From positions 310,001-374,000 of the forward strand of contig NZ_CABPRU010000001.1 in NCBI RefSeq assembly GCF_902459705.1: DNA of 64,000 bases, in the 5' to 3' direction. Both the position numbers and the translations under genes were made by a program. Shown piece after piece: positions 17,597 to 26,550 of the stretch (position 1 is its first letter; every line of letters begins with the position of its first letter). The notes beneath the pieces were generated by a model that saw nothing but the letters and a program-made list of their open reading frames with translations, was not told the DNA's origin and made no database searches. Source of the stretch: Pandoraea terrigena. Its GTDB lineage: Bacteria; Pseudomonadota; Gammaproteobacteria; Burkholderiales; Burkholderiaceae.

Positions 17597-17992
17597 GACG
17601 GCGGCGTTGCTTCGCCACCCATGTCATCGGTGCTGCGCGGCGGTACGAGTTGCACAACTGCAACAGCGTCGGTGCCGTCACGCCGCGGTCACCGGCGGGC
17701 GGCCGCGGCGCGCAAATCGGCGAACGACAGGGGGCGAGGTAAAAATGAGCCGCTGACGGGCGTCCGCACAGACGTCAAAGGGGGAGATATGCACGCTCGG
17801 TCCTGCGCCGCTGACGGGGCGAGAATCGCCGCTTTTGCGGTTGCCGCCCCGCATGAGACGACGGGTAGCCAGGGACATTGGCCGATGCACGTCCCAGACC
17901 CTTCCGAAACCCGTCGACGCCCCGCACGCACGGGCTTCTTGGCTGTACAATTCGCCGTGTTTCTGGTCCATCTGCGAAATATGCTTCCTGCC
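17597..17992 (+). other. intergenic region before argB
   Basis: About 396 bases without a convincing gene. A TACAAT at 17946-17951 can act as the argB -10 box, with no good -35 seen. A frame upstream of argB stays open but has no family-like sequence. GTTGCA-CAAC-TGCAAC at 17649-17664 is an inverted repeat with half-sites in the opposite orientation to the zinc-region palindromes. Confidence 0.5.
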
Positions 17993-18898
17993 ATGTCCGA
18001 TCCGCAACTGTCTTCCATCGACGACATCGCACCTGCTCTCAAGGCCGAAGTTCTGGCTGAGGCGATGCCGTACATCCGCAAATACCATGGCAAGACCGTG
18101 GTGATCAAATACGGCGGCAACGCAATGACCGAAGAGCGTCTGAAGCGAGGCTTCGCGCGCGACGTCATTCTGCTCAAGCTCGTGGGCATCAACCCGGTGG
18201 TGGTGCACGGGGGCGGCCCGCAGATCGATCAGGCGCTCAAGAAGATCGGCAAGCAGGGCACGTTCATCCAGGGCATGCGGGTGACCGACGAAGAGACGAT
18301 GGAAGTGGTCGAGTGGGTGCTCGGCGGCGAAGTCCAGCAGGACATCGTCATGCTGATCAACCAGTACGGCGGCCAGGCGGTGGGGCTCACCGGCAAGGAC
18401 GGCGGGCTGATCAATGCGCGCAAGATGCTGATTCCGGATCGCGAAAACGCCGGCGAGCTCCTCGACATCGGTTTTGTCGGTGAAGTCGACTCGATCAATC
18501 CGGCCGTGGTGCGCGCCCTGCAGGACGACGCGTTCATCCCGGTGATTTCGCCGATCGGCGTCGGGGAAGACGGTCAGGCGTACAACATCAACGCCGACCT
18601 CGTGGCGGGCAAGCTCGCCACGGTGCTGGGCGCCGAGAAGCTGGTGATGATGACCAATATCCCGGGCGTGATGGACAAGGACGGCAAGCTGCTGACCGAT
18701 CTGTCGGCGCGCGAGATCGACGACCTGTTCGCAGACGGCACGATCTCGGGCGGCATGTTGCCGAAGATCTCGTCGGCACTCGATGCCGCGAAGAGCGGCG
18801 TGAAGTCGGTGCACATCGTCGACGGCCGTATCGAACATTCGGTGCTGCTCGAAATCCTGACGGAACAGCCGTTCGGCACGATGATCCGCTCGCACTGA
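17993..18898 (+). CDS. argB: N-acetylglutamate kinase
   Basis: Second step of arginine synthesis: phosphorylates N-acetyl-L-glutamate. 301 residues, amino-acid kinase fold, with KYGGNAM (about residues 39-45), [10 protein letters not shown] and the nucleotide-binding [19 protein letters not shown]. The ATG at 17993 gives [10 protein letters not shown]; an in-frame ATG at 17981 would add four residues, and neither has a clear ribosome site. Followed by a terminator-like hairpin. Confidence 0.95.
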   Translation: MSDPQLSSIDDIAPALKAEVLAEAMPYIRKYHGKTVVIKYGGNAMTEERLKRGFARDVILLKLVGINPVVVHGGGPQIDQALKKIGKQGTFIQGMRVTDEETMEVVEWVLGGEVQQDIVMLINQYGGQAVGLTGKDGGLINARKMLIPDRENAGELLDIGFVGEVDSINPAVVRALQDDAFIPVISPIGVGEDGQAYNINADLVAGKLATVLGAEKLVMMTNIPGVMDKDGKLLTDLSAREIDDLFADGTISGGMLPKISSALDAAKSGVKSVHIVDGRIEHSVLLEILTEQPFGTMIRSH

Positions 18899-18957
18899 GT
18901 GCGACGCCTGGCGGGCGGTGCCGATGGCGACATCGCGCGGCCCGGCCGGTATCGAAG

Positions 18958-18988
18958 GCGGACCCTGCGGGGTCCGCTTTGTTTTATT
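18958..18988 (+). terminator. terminator after argB
   Basis: GCGGACCC (18958-18965), loop TGCG, GGGTCCGC (18970-18977), then TTTGTTTTATT. Strong GC stem with T-rich tail 60 bases after the argB stop. Confidence 0.85.
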
Positions 18989-19009
18989 GCGATCCCCTCA
19001 CGAGACCCC

Positions 19010-19708
19010 ATGCCCACCCCCGCCTTTTTCTCCTGGAGCGGCGGCAAGGATTCCTGCCTTGCCCTGCATCATGCGCTGTCGTGCGACGCGCGCGGCGAGC
19101 CGCACTACGACGTGCGGCGTCTACTGGCGATGTTTGATGAAACGGGCGACAGCTCGCGCTCGCACGGCTTGCCGCGTGAATTGATGCAGGCGCAGGCCGA
19201 GGCGCTCGGCATTGCGCTCGACGTCGGCCATGCCGGCTGGCGCGAATACGAGGCGGCGTTCGTCGCCCGCTTGCACGCAATGCGCGCCGACGGCATCACG
19301 CACGGCTTGTTCGGCGATATCGATTTGCAGCCGCATCGCGATTGGGAAGAGAAGGTCTGCGCAGCCGCCGGCATGACCGCCGTATTGCCGTTGTGGCAGC
19401 GAGCGCGTCTGACGCTCGCGCACGAGTTCATCTCGCTGGGCTATCGCGCGGTGATCGTCTGTGTGGATGGCCGGCACCTCGGGCCGGAATTCGTCGGCCG
19501 CGAATATGATGCGTCCTTGCTGGCCGATCTGCCGACGCACGTCGACGCGTGTGGCGAGAACGGCGAGTTCCACACGTTCGCCTACGATGGTCCGCGCTTC
19601 ACGCGGCCGGTGGCGTGGCGCATCGCGCGCGTCGAGACAATTCACGGCCCCAAGGAGTACGGCGGTACGCCATACCATCGTGCGCACATCGTGGCTGTCG
19701 CCGACTGA
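19010..19708 (+). CDS. diphthine-ammonia-ligase-like ATP pyrophosphatase
   Basis: 232 residues of the DUF71/adenine-nucleotide alpha-hydrolase family. The PP-loop WSGGKDSCLALHHAL is at about residues 9-23. Other conserved parts are HGLFGDIDLQPHRDWEEKVC and the ending GENGEFHTFAYDGP. In eukaryotes the relative completes diphthamide on EF2, which bacteria lack, so the bacterial substrate is unknown. It stands alone after the argB terminator and converges on the LysR gene. Confidence 0.8.
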   Translation: MPTPAFFSWSGGKDSCLALHHALSCDARGEPHYDVRRLLAMFDETGDSSRSHGLPRELMQAQAEALGIALDVGHAGWREYEAAFVARLHAMRADGITHGLFGDIDLQPHRDWEEKVCAAAGMTAVLPLWQRARLTLAHEFISLGYRAVIVCVDGRHLGPEFVGREYDASLLADLPTHVDACGENGEFHTFAYDGPRFTRPVAWRIARVETIHGPKEYGGTPYHRAHIVAVAD

Positions 19709-19723
19709 CTGGCGTCCGCGGCA

Positions 19724-20629
19724 TCAGCCGGGTGCCGTCAGTCGACGCAGTTCGTCGAGCAGCTTGGCGGCAGGACTCGGCAGGATCCCCTGGCGGCGGC
19801 GAAAGGCCGTGAGCGTGCGCTTGGCGTGTACGGTCGCGATCGGCAGGGTGTCCATCACACGCGCCCGCGCTTCGACGTCATACATCGGCTCGGGCATCCA
19901 CGTCAGAAACCCGCATCGCGCGACCATGCTCTTGAGCACCGGGACAGAACGCGTCTCCACGACGATGTTCGGCAGTGCCAGCCCATGCGCGGCGAACACG
20001 CTCTCCACATGCGCGTATGGCGCGGTGCCGCGCGGCGGAATCGCCCAGCGTTCCCCGAGCGTGTCGGCCAGTGAGAGCGCCTTGCGCTGGCGCAACGGAT
20101 GGTCGCATGCGGCCACCACATAGCTGTTGTCCTCCCAATGGCAGTCGGAGATCGCAACGATGTCGTCGGTATCGGTCGCCACGGTCGAGAGCGCCAGGTC
20201 GATCTCGTGGCGCATCAGTCCCTGGGCGAGCCGGTCCCATACCCCTTCGATGATTTCCACGCGCAGGTTCGGCCAGCGATCGAGCACGCGCTCGACCGCG
20301 AGCGGCAGCACATGGCTTGCGATGGCGCCGACCGCGCCGACCTTGATCGTGCCTTTGGCGAGACCGCGCAGCGCATCGATTTCCTCGCGCGCGTGGTCGG
20401 CTTCCCGCTCCAGCAACATCGCGTGCGGCAGCAATGCCTGCCCGAACGCCGTCAAGGCCATCCCCTTGCTGTGACGCTCGAACAGCGGCGCGCCGAGATC
20501 GGCTTCGAGCCGTTTGATGGTGCGGCTCAGCGCGGGCTGCGTGAGATGCAGCGCCGTCGCCGCGCGCCCGAGACTGCCGGTCGCGACGATGGTCGTGAAA
20601 GCGCGCAATTGCTGGAGATTGAGGCTCAT
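19724..20629 (-). CDS. LysR-family regulator of the aryl-glyoxylate/aldehyde operon
   Basis: 301 residues. N-terminal winged HTH (about 1-60: LQQLRAFTTIVATGSLGRAA) and an effector domain (about 92-295). It resembles regulators of aromatic catabolism such as GbpR/CatM-like proteins, by general similarity only. Start ATG 20629 fits the family. It is divergent from the ThDP decarboxylase operon, the classical LysR layout, so it most likely controls 20875-25487 with an aromatic co-inducer. Confidence 0.85.
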   Translation of the reverse strand: MSLNLQQLRAFTTIVATGSLGRAATALHLTQPALSRTIKRLEADLGAPLFERHSKGMALTAFGQALLPHAMLLEREADHAREEIDALRGLAKGTIKVGAVGAIASHVLPLAVERVLDRWPNLRVEIIEGVWDRLAQGLMRHEIDLALSTVATDTDDIVAISDCHWEDNSYVVAACDHPLRQRKALSLADTLGERWAIPPRGTAPYAHVESVFAAHGLALPNIVVETRSVPVLKSMVARCGFLTWMPEPMYDVEARARVMDTLPIATVHAKRTLTAFRRRQGILPSPAAKLLDELRRLTAPG

Positions 20630-20874
20630 GAGGCGGAAGGCACTCCGGAGTTCGGGACGAGACCGCGCGTCACCATGGCGACGTGGCGACGCACAAGTCA
20701 TGCAAAAGCGTAATGACTTCGGCACACAAAAGCAATTCCGATGCATATGTCGACTGCCTATACTCACCGAAACGCTCGCTGCGCCCCACGCCCCATCGCG
20801 CGGTCCGAGCCACGACACAGGCACCCCGCCGTCACGCGTTTGCACGTCGACGGCGGCAGGAGACGACAGCCCCC

Positions 20875-22503
20875 ATGAAAGACAGCCGAGAACTTCGTGC
20901 CGGCCAACGCGCCGGCGACCCTCAGGCCCTGACGGTTCGCGAGGTGGTCATCGATCTGATGCGCCGCCATGGCATGACCAAGGTATTCGCCAATCCCGGC
21001 TCGACCGAGCTGCCGCTGTTCCGCGACTTCCCGCCGGACTTTGAGTACGTGCTGGGCCTGCAGGAAGCGGTCGTTGTCGGCATGGCCGACGGTTACGCGC
21101 AGGCGACCGGCAACGCCGCGTTCATCAACCTGCATTCGGCCGCCGGTGTGGGCAACGCGATGGGCAATATCTTTACGGCCTACAAGAACCAGACGCCGCT
21201 CATCGTGACGGCCGGACAGCAGGCACGCTCGATTCTCCCGTTCGATCCTTTCCTCGCGTCGGTGCGCGCGACCGAGCTGCCGCAGCCGTACGTCAAGTTC
21301 AGTCTGGAACCGGCGCGAGCCGAAGACGTGCCGCTGGCGCTGGCCCGTGCGTATTACATCGCCATGCAGGAGCCGAAAGGGCCGGTCTTCGTCTCCATTC
21401 CGGTCGACGATTGGGATCGGCCCGCCGAGGCGTTGCCGCCGCGCCAGGTGAGCACGCGAGTGCAGCCCGACCCGTTCGCGCTTGCCCAACTGGGGGCGGC
21501 GCTCGACGCATGTGAGCGTCCGGTGTTTGTCGTCGGCTCGTCGATTGATCGCGCGGGGGCGTTCGATGCCGTGCGCGCGTTGGCCGAGCGGCATCACGCG
21601 CGCGTCTTCACCGCACCGATGTGCGCGCGTTGTGCATTCCCGGAGGATCACCGGTTGTTTGCCGGCTTCCTGCCGCCAATGCGCGAGAAGATTGTCGATC
21701 TGCTGGGCGGTCACGATCTGATTCTCGTGATTGGCGCCCCGGCGTTTACGTATCACGTGGAAGGAACGGGGCCGCACGTGCCCGAAGGCGCTTCGCTGTT
21801 CCAGTTGATCGAAGATCCGGGCGTGGCCGCGTGGACGCCGGTCGGCGCCTCTGTCGTCGGTAACGTGCGACTCGGTGTCGAAGCCTTGCTCGCGCGCGAC
21901 ATCCCCGGCGAGCGTGTCTTGCCGCCCGCACGCAACCTGCCACCGGTGGCGCTGCCGAATGCCGCCGGCGAGCGTATGTCGACGGCCTTCGCACTGCAAA
22001 CGCTCGCGAGCGTGCGCGAGGCGCACGACATCGTCGTCGAGGAGGCGCCGAGCGCGCGCGCCGTGATGCAGCAATACCTGCCGTTCTCGAAGCCTGGCAC
22101 GTTCTACACGATGAACAGCGGCGGTCTCGGCTACTCGATGCCTGCCGCCGTCGGTGTGGCGATGGCGCATCCGGGGCGGCGTGTCATCGGCCTGATTGGC
22201 GACGGCTCTGCCATGTACTCGATCCAAGGCTTGTGGAGCGCGGTGCAAGCCCGGCTGCCAATCACATTCGTTATCTTGAATAATCGTCGCTACGCCGCGT
22301 TGCAGGAATTTGCGCCGTCGTTCGGCTTCGGCCCCGCCGATCCGGTGCAGGGCACCGATCTGCCCGATCTGGATTTCGTGCGTCTGGCCGAGGGCATGGG
22401 CGTGCGTGCGCAGCGCGTCGCGCAGGGTAGCGAGTTGCGCGACGTCCTGTCGCAGGCGATCACGAGCGGCGAGACGCGTCTTGTCGAGATCGTGGTGATG
22501 TGA
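20875..22503 (+). CDS. mdlC: benzoylformate-decarboxylase-like ThDP enzyme
   Basis: 542 residues; decarboxylates aryl-glyoxylates to aromatic aldehydes. Active-site positions known from benzoylformate decarboxylase are present: S43 (NPGSTELP), E64 (LQEAVVVGMADGYAQ, contacts ThDP N1') and H87 (NLHSAAG). The ThDP/Mg site GDGSAMYSIQGLWSAV...NN lies near residues 440-470. Start ATG 20875 follows AGGAGA. First gene of an operon with an aldehyde dehydrogenase and a permease. Given VanAB nearby, a methoxylated substrate such as vanilloylformate is as likely as benzoylformate; that is inference. Confidence 0.82.
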   Translation: MKDSRELRAGQRAGDPQALTVREVVIDLMRRHGMTKVFANPGSTELPLFRDFPPDFEYVLGLQEAVVVGMADGYAQATGNAAFINLHSAAGVGNAMGNIFTAYKNQTPLIVTAGQQARSILPFDPFLASVRATELPQPYVKFSLEPARAEDVPLALARAYYIAMQEPKGPVFVSIPVDDWDRPAEALPPRQVSTRVQPDPFALAQLGAALDACERPVFVVGSSIDRAGAFDAVRALAERHHARVFTAPMCARCAFPEDHRLFAGFLPPMREKIVDLLGGHDLILVIGAPAFTYHVEGTGPHVPEGASLFQLIEDPGVAAWTPVGASVVGNVRLGVEALLARDIPGERVLPPARNLPPVALPNAAGERMSTAFALQTLASVREAHDIVVEEAPSARAVMQQYLPFSKPGTFYTMNSGGLGYSMPAAVGVAMAHPGRRVIGLIGDGSAMYSIQGLWSAVQARLPITFVILNNRRYAALQEFAPSFGFGPADPVQGTDLPDLDFVRLAEGMGVRAQRVAQGSELRDVLSQAITSGETRLVEIVVM

Positions 22504-22556
22504 CGCACGGCGCATGCCATCCCGAGACGAACGACCAAGCCAGGAGACAAATCACC

Positions 22557-24026
22557 ATGCAAGCCCAGCAAGACCCCAAAGCGCTGACGATGCTGATCGC
22601 CGGTAAGCGCATCGGCGCCAAGCACGGCGCCACGTTCGAGCGACGCAATCCGCTGGACGGCGAAGTGGCCTCGCGTGCCCCGGCCGCCACGGCCGACGAC
22701 GCCCGCGCCGCGGTGCAGGCCGCGTGCGACGCCTTCCCCGCCTGGTCCAGCACCGGCCCCGGAGAACGGCGCGCACTGTTGATGAAGGCCGCCGACCGGC
22801 TGGAAGCGAAGGTCGAAGCGTTTCAGGCGGCCATGGCGGCGGAGACCGGTGCATCCGGATTGTGGGCGGGCTTCAATGTGCATTTGGCGGCACAGGGTCT
22901 GCGCGAAGCGGCTGCCATGACGACGCAGATCGCCGGCGAGATCATTCCTTCGGATGTGCCGGGCAGCCTTGCGATGGGCGTGCGTCAGGCGGCGGGCGTG
23001 GTGCTTGGCATCGCGCCGTGGAACGCGCCGGTGATTCTCGGCGTGCGCTCGCTTGCCCTGCCGCTCGCCTGCGGCAATACCGTCGTCTTCAAGGGCTCGG
23101 AGCTGTGCCCGGCCACGCACGGCCTGATTGCCGATGCGCTCGACGAAGCCGGTCTGCCACCGGGGGTCGTGAACTTCATCACGAATGCACCAAAAGACGC
23201 GGGCGCGATCGTCGAGGCGCTGATCGCCGCGCCTGCCGTGCGTCGCGTGAACTTTACCGGCTCGACGCGCGTCGGCCGCATCATCGCCACGCTGTGCGCC
23301 GAGTATCTCAAGCCGGCGGTGCTGGAGCTGGGCGGCAAGGCGCCGTGCCTTGTGCTCGACGATGCCGACCTCGACGCGGCCGTGGACGGTGTCGCGTTCG
23401 GCGCGTTCGCCAACTCCGGCCAGATCTGTATGTCGACGGAGCGCATCGTGGTTGCCGAATCGATCGCCGACGCCTTCGTTGACAAGCTCGCCGCCAAGGC
23501 GCGCGCGCTACCGCTGGGCGATCCGCGCGAGGGGCCGGTCGTGCTGGGCTCAGTGATCGATATGGCTACGGTCGAACGCTGCAATGCGTTGATCGACGAT
23601 GCGCTTGCCAAGGGCGCAACGCTGCTGTGCGGCGGCCGGGCCGACACCACGCTGATGCCCGCGACGTTGCTCGATCACGTCACGCCGGACATGCACATCT
23701 ATCGCGAGGAATCGTTCGGTCCGGTCAAGGGCATCGTGCGGGTGAAGGACGACGAAGCCGCCATCGCCTGCGCCAACGACAATGCCTATGGCCTGTCGTC
23801 CGCCGTGTTCAGCCGTGACATTGCTCGCGCGATGGGCGTGGCCAAGCGCATCGAATCGGGCATCTGTCACATCAATGGCCCCACGGTGCACGACGAAGCG
23901 CAGATGCCATTCGGCGGCGTGAAGTCGAGCGGTTGGGGACGTTTCGGCGGCAAGGCCGGTATCCATGAATTCACCGATCTGCGCTGGATAACAGTGCAGA
24001 CCACCCCGCGTCATTACCCGTTCTGA
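22557..24026 (+). CDS. aromatic aldehyde dehydrogenase (benzaldehyde/vanillin-dehydrogenase-like)
   Basis: NAD(P)-dependent oxidation of an aldehyde to the acid. 489 residues; catalytic E257 (LELGGK) and nucleophile C291 (NSGQICMS); cofactor loop FTGSTRVGR. AGGAGA precedes the ATG. It follows the ThDP decarboxylase by 53 bases, so it probably oxidises that enzyme's aldehyde product, for example benzaldehyde to benzoate or vanillin to vanillate for VanAB. Confidence 0.88.
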   Translation: MQAQQDPKALTMLIAGKRIGAKHGATFERRNPLDGEVASRAPAATADDARAAVQAACDAFPAWSSTGPGERRALLMKAADRLEAKVEAFQAAMAAETGASGLWAGFNVHLAAQGLREAAAMTTQIAGEIIPSDVPGSLAMGVRQAAGVVLGIAPWNAPVILGVRSLALPLACGNTVVFKGSELCPATHGLIADALDEAGLPPGVVNFITNAPKDAGAIVEALIAAPAVRRVNFTGSTRVGRIIATLCAEYLKPAVLELGGKAPCLVLDDADLDAAVDGVAFGAFANSGQICMSTERIVVAESIADAFVDKLAAKARALPLGDPREGPVVLGSVIDMATVERCNALIDDALAKGATLLCGGRADTTLMPATLLDHVTPDMHIYREESFGPVKGIVRVKDDEAAIACANDNAYGLSSAVFSRDIARAMGVAKRIESGICHINGPTVHDEAQMPFGGVKSSGWGRFGGKAGIHEFTDLRWITVQTTPRHYPF

Positions 24027-24119
24027 GCGACGTTCCGTCACTCGGCGCCGATGGCGTCATGCAGGACCACCATACCGCCGCAGCCGGGACACCGGAACAG
24101 ACGGCCGGAGGAGACAACC

Positions 24120-25487
24120 GTGTCACAACCGTTTGAGACTGCACCGGCTGCCGCCGGCGCAACGTCCGGCCATACGCAGGCCGGCGACATGCAACACAAC
24201 GAAGCGACGCGCGCCGGCGCGACGGCGAATTTCGGCCGCGTGGTGGCGGCCAGTTGCTTCGGTACCGCCATCGAGTGGTATGACTTTTTCGTCTATGGCT
24301 TTCTCGCGCCCATCGTGTTCGACCGGCTGTTCTTCCCCCAGCTCGACCCGATGACCGGCATGATCGCCGTGTTCGCCACCTTCGCCGTCGGCTTCCTTGC
24401 GCGGCCTGTCGGCGGCATCGTCTTCGGACACTTTGGCGATCGCGTCGGGCGCAAGTCCATCCTGCTGTTCACGCTGGTGCTGATGGGCGTGGCCACCACG
24501 ATGATCGGCCTGTTGCCGACCTATGACCAGGTCGGCATGTGGGCGCCGATAATGCTCGTGACGCTGCGCTTCGTGCAGGGGTTTGCGCTCGGCGGCGAGT
24601 CGGTCGGCGGACTGCTGATGACGGTCGAAGGTGCGCCCGCGCACCTGCGCGGCCTTTTCGGCGGACTGATCCAGGCCGCCGGGCCGACGTCGATCGTTGC
24701 CGCGTCGCTCGCCATCGTGCTGATCACCCGATTGCCCGAAAAGGATCTGCTGACGTGGGGCTGGCGCGTGCCGTTTCTCGTGAGCCTGCTGCTCGTGGCA
24801 CTGGGCACCTATGTGCGCCTGAAAGTGGAGGAGTCGCCGAGCTTCAAGGCGGCGGAGCAGCATCGCGACATCGCGAAAGTGCCCGTCGTGGAAGTGCTCA
24901 CGCATTACTGGCGGCCGACGCTCGTGACGTTCTTCATCTGTCTGGCCGAGACGAGCTTCTTTTACCTGGTGGCGATCTTCTCACTGTCGTACGGTACCAA
25001 GACGCTCGGCTTGCCGCGCAGCACGATGGCCGACGGCGTGCTGTACGCGAACCTGCTCGCCATGCTGACGATCCCGGCGTTCGGCATGCTCTCCGACAAG
25101 CTGGGACGCCGTCCGATGTTCTTGCTGGGGTTGGTCGCGACGGCGATCTTCATCTATCCGTTCTTCCTGATGATGGGCAGCAAGGAGACGGCGCTGGTCG
25201 TGCTCGCCATCGTGATCGGCGCGGGCCTGATTCACCCGATGATGTTCGGCCCCGAAGGCAGCTTTTTCTCGGAATTGTTCGATACGCGTGTGCGCTTCTC
25301 GGGCGTATCGCTCGGCAAGCAGATCGGTACCGTGCTCGGTGGCGGACTCGCACCGATGATTGCGGCGGGCCTGCTTGCATGGAGCCATGGCCACATCTGG
25401 CCGGTCATCGTCTACTTCCTCGTGATTGCCGCGATGGCACTGATCTCGACGGTCCTCGTCCGCGAGACCAAGGACCGGGTGCTGTGA
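24120..25487 (+). CDS. MHS-family (metabolite:H+ symporter) MFS permease
   Basis: 455 residues and 12 predicted membrane helices, with the MHS signature near the start (FGTAIEWYDFFVYGFLAPIVF) and the loop motif GHFGDRVGRKSILLFT. I chose GTG 24120 because GGAGGAG lies six bases upstream. The first ~45 residues are hydrophilic. MHS proteins import organic acids such as shikimate or aromatic acids. Operon position suggests uptake of the ThDP enzyme's aryl-glyoxylate substrate. Confidence 0.85.
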   Translation: MSQPFETAPAAAGATSGHTQAGDMQHNEATRAGATANFGRVVAASCFGTAIEWYDFFVYGFLAPIVFDRLFFPQLDPMTGMIAVFATFAVGFLARPVGGIVFGHFGDRVGRKSILLFTLVLMGVATTMIGLLPTYDQVGMWAPIMLVTLRFVQGFALGGESVGGLLMTVEGAPAHLRGLFGGLIQAAGPTSIVAASLAIVLITRLPEKDLLTWGWRVPFLVSLLLVALGTYVRLKVEESPSFKAAEQHRDIAKVPVVEVLTHYWRPTLVTFFICLAETSFFYLVAIFSLSYGTKTLGLPRSTMADGVLYANLLAMLTIPAFGMLSDKLGRRPMFLLGLVATAIFIYPFFLMMGSKETALVVLAIVIGAGLIHPMMFGPEGSFFSELFDTRVRFSGVSLGKQIGTVLGGGLAPMIAAGLLAWSHGHIWPVIVYFLVIAAMALISTVLVRETKDRVL

Positions 25488-25551
25488 TGTCCGCAGCGCC
25501 GATGACGTCGACGAAGGTCGCGACGCGGTTCGGTCATCATTGGAAAATGCG

Positions 25552-25577
25552 GCCCCGCTCGCGATGCGAAGCGGGGC
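25552..25577. terminator. hairpin between convergent MHS permease and vanB
   Basis: GCCCCGCT (25552-25559) pairs with AGCGGGGC (25570-25577) over a 10-base loop. On the minus strand it is followed by CGCATTTTCC, so it can end the vanAB transcript. The T-run is short. Confidence 0.5.
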
Positions 25578-25605
25578 GATTCCCTACGGTGTCGACGATG
25601 ACGCG

Positions 25606-26550
25606 TTACAGATCGAGCACCAGCATGGGCGACTGGCTACGCGAGCAGCACGGCAGGATCTGGTCGTTCGCGGCGCGTTCATCGTCGGTCAGGTAGACGT
25701 CGCGATGCTCAGGGGTGCCGTCGATCACGCGCGTGAGACACGTGCCGCAGACGCCTTGTTCGCACGACATCTGCACTTCCACACCCTGCGCCGCGAGCGC
25801 CGCGACGATGGTCTCGCCGGCCTTCACGTCGATCACGCGACCGCTCGAATGCAGCTTGACCTGGAACGCCTTGTCGCCCGCCGTCTCCACGGGTACCGGT
25901 GCGGCGAAGTACTCTCGATGCACATTGCCTTCCGGCCACTGCGCCGCATCCGCACGCGCCAGCACGGCGTCGATGAATCCTGCCGGACCGCAGACGTAAA
26001 GGTGCTTGCCGCCGGACGGTTGCGCAAGAATGGCGTCGAGATCGGCGCGCTCGCCTTCGCTGTCGAAGTACAGTCGCGTCTTCGCCGCGAGATCGTCGCG
26101 CGCGAAACGTTCGCGAAACGCCGTGCGCGCCGGCTCACGCGTACCGTAATGCACTTCGAACGATGCGTCGCGGGCAGACAACGCCTCGGCCATGCACAGA
26201 ATCGGCGTCACGCCGATGCCACCGGCGAGCAGGATGCTGTGCGTGGCGTGTTCCGCCAAGGGGAAGTGATTGCGCGGGGCGCTGATCTCCAGCGTCGTGC
26301 CGGGCGTGAGCGCGTGCATGCCGGTCGAGCCACCTCGAGACGCCGGATCGCGCAGCACGCCCACGCAATAACGATGGGTCTCACCGGGCGCATTGCACAA
26401 CGAGTACTGCCGCACGAGACCGTCGGCGACATGCACGTCGATGTGCGCGCCAGCGGTAAAGGCCGGCAGCGGGCTGCCGTCGACACTCACCCATTCGAAT
26501 TCGCAGATGTCGGTGGCGACATCGCGCTTGCTCGCCAGCCGGACCTTCAT
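25606..26550 (-). CDS. vanB: vanillate O-demethylase reductase subunit
   Basis: Passes electrons from NAD(P)H via flavin and a plant-type [2Fe-2S] centre to VanA. 314 residues: flavin-binding domain with RQYSLCNAP, NAD domain with GGIGVTPI, and a C-terminal ferredoxin domain with CEQGVCGTC plus a distal Cys in ILPCCSRS. Its ATG overlaps the vanA stop by four bases. Such reductases are similar across Rieske demethylases, so specificity comes from VanA. Confidence 0.9.
   Translation of the reverse strand: MKVRLASKRDVATDICEFEWVSVDGSPLPAFTAGAHIDVHVADGLVRQYSLCNAPGETHRYCVGVLRDPASRGGSTGMHALTPGTTLEISAPRNHFPLAEHATHSILLAGGIGVTPILCMAEALSARDASFEVHYGTREPARTAFRERFARDDLAAKTRLYFDSEGERADLDAILAQPSGGKHLYVCGPAGFIDAVLARADAAQWPEGNVHREYFAAPVPVETAGDKAFQVKLHSSGRVIDVKAGETIVAALAAQGVEVQMSCEQGVCGTCLTRVIDGTPEHRDVYLTDDERAANDQILPCCSRSQSPMLVLDL

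Noticed and set aside
17649-17664. GTTGCA-CAAC-TGCAAC, looked like a third Zur site before argB
   Set aside because: Half-sites are in the reverse orientation and spacing differs from the two zinc-region palindromes; no zinc gene nearby.
19724-20845. Longer LysR start at 20845
   Set aside because: The extra 72 residues lack family similarity and run into the divergent operon's promoter region; ATG 20629 begins the HTH correctly.
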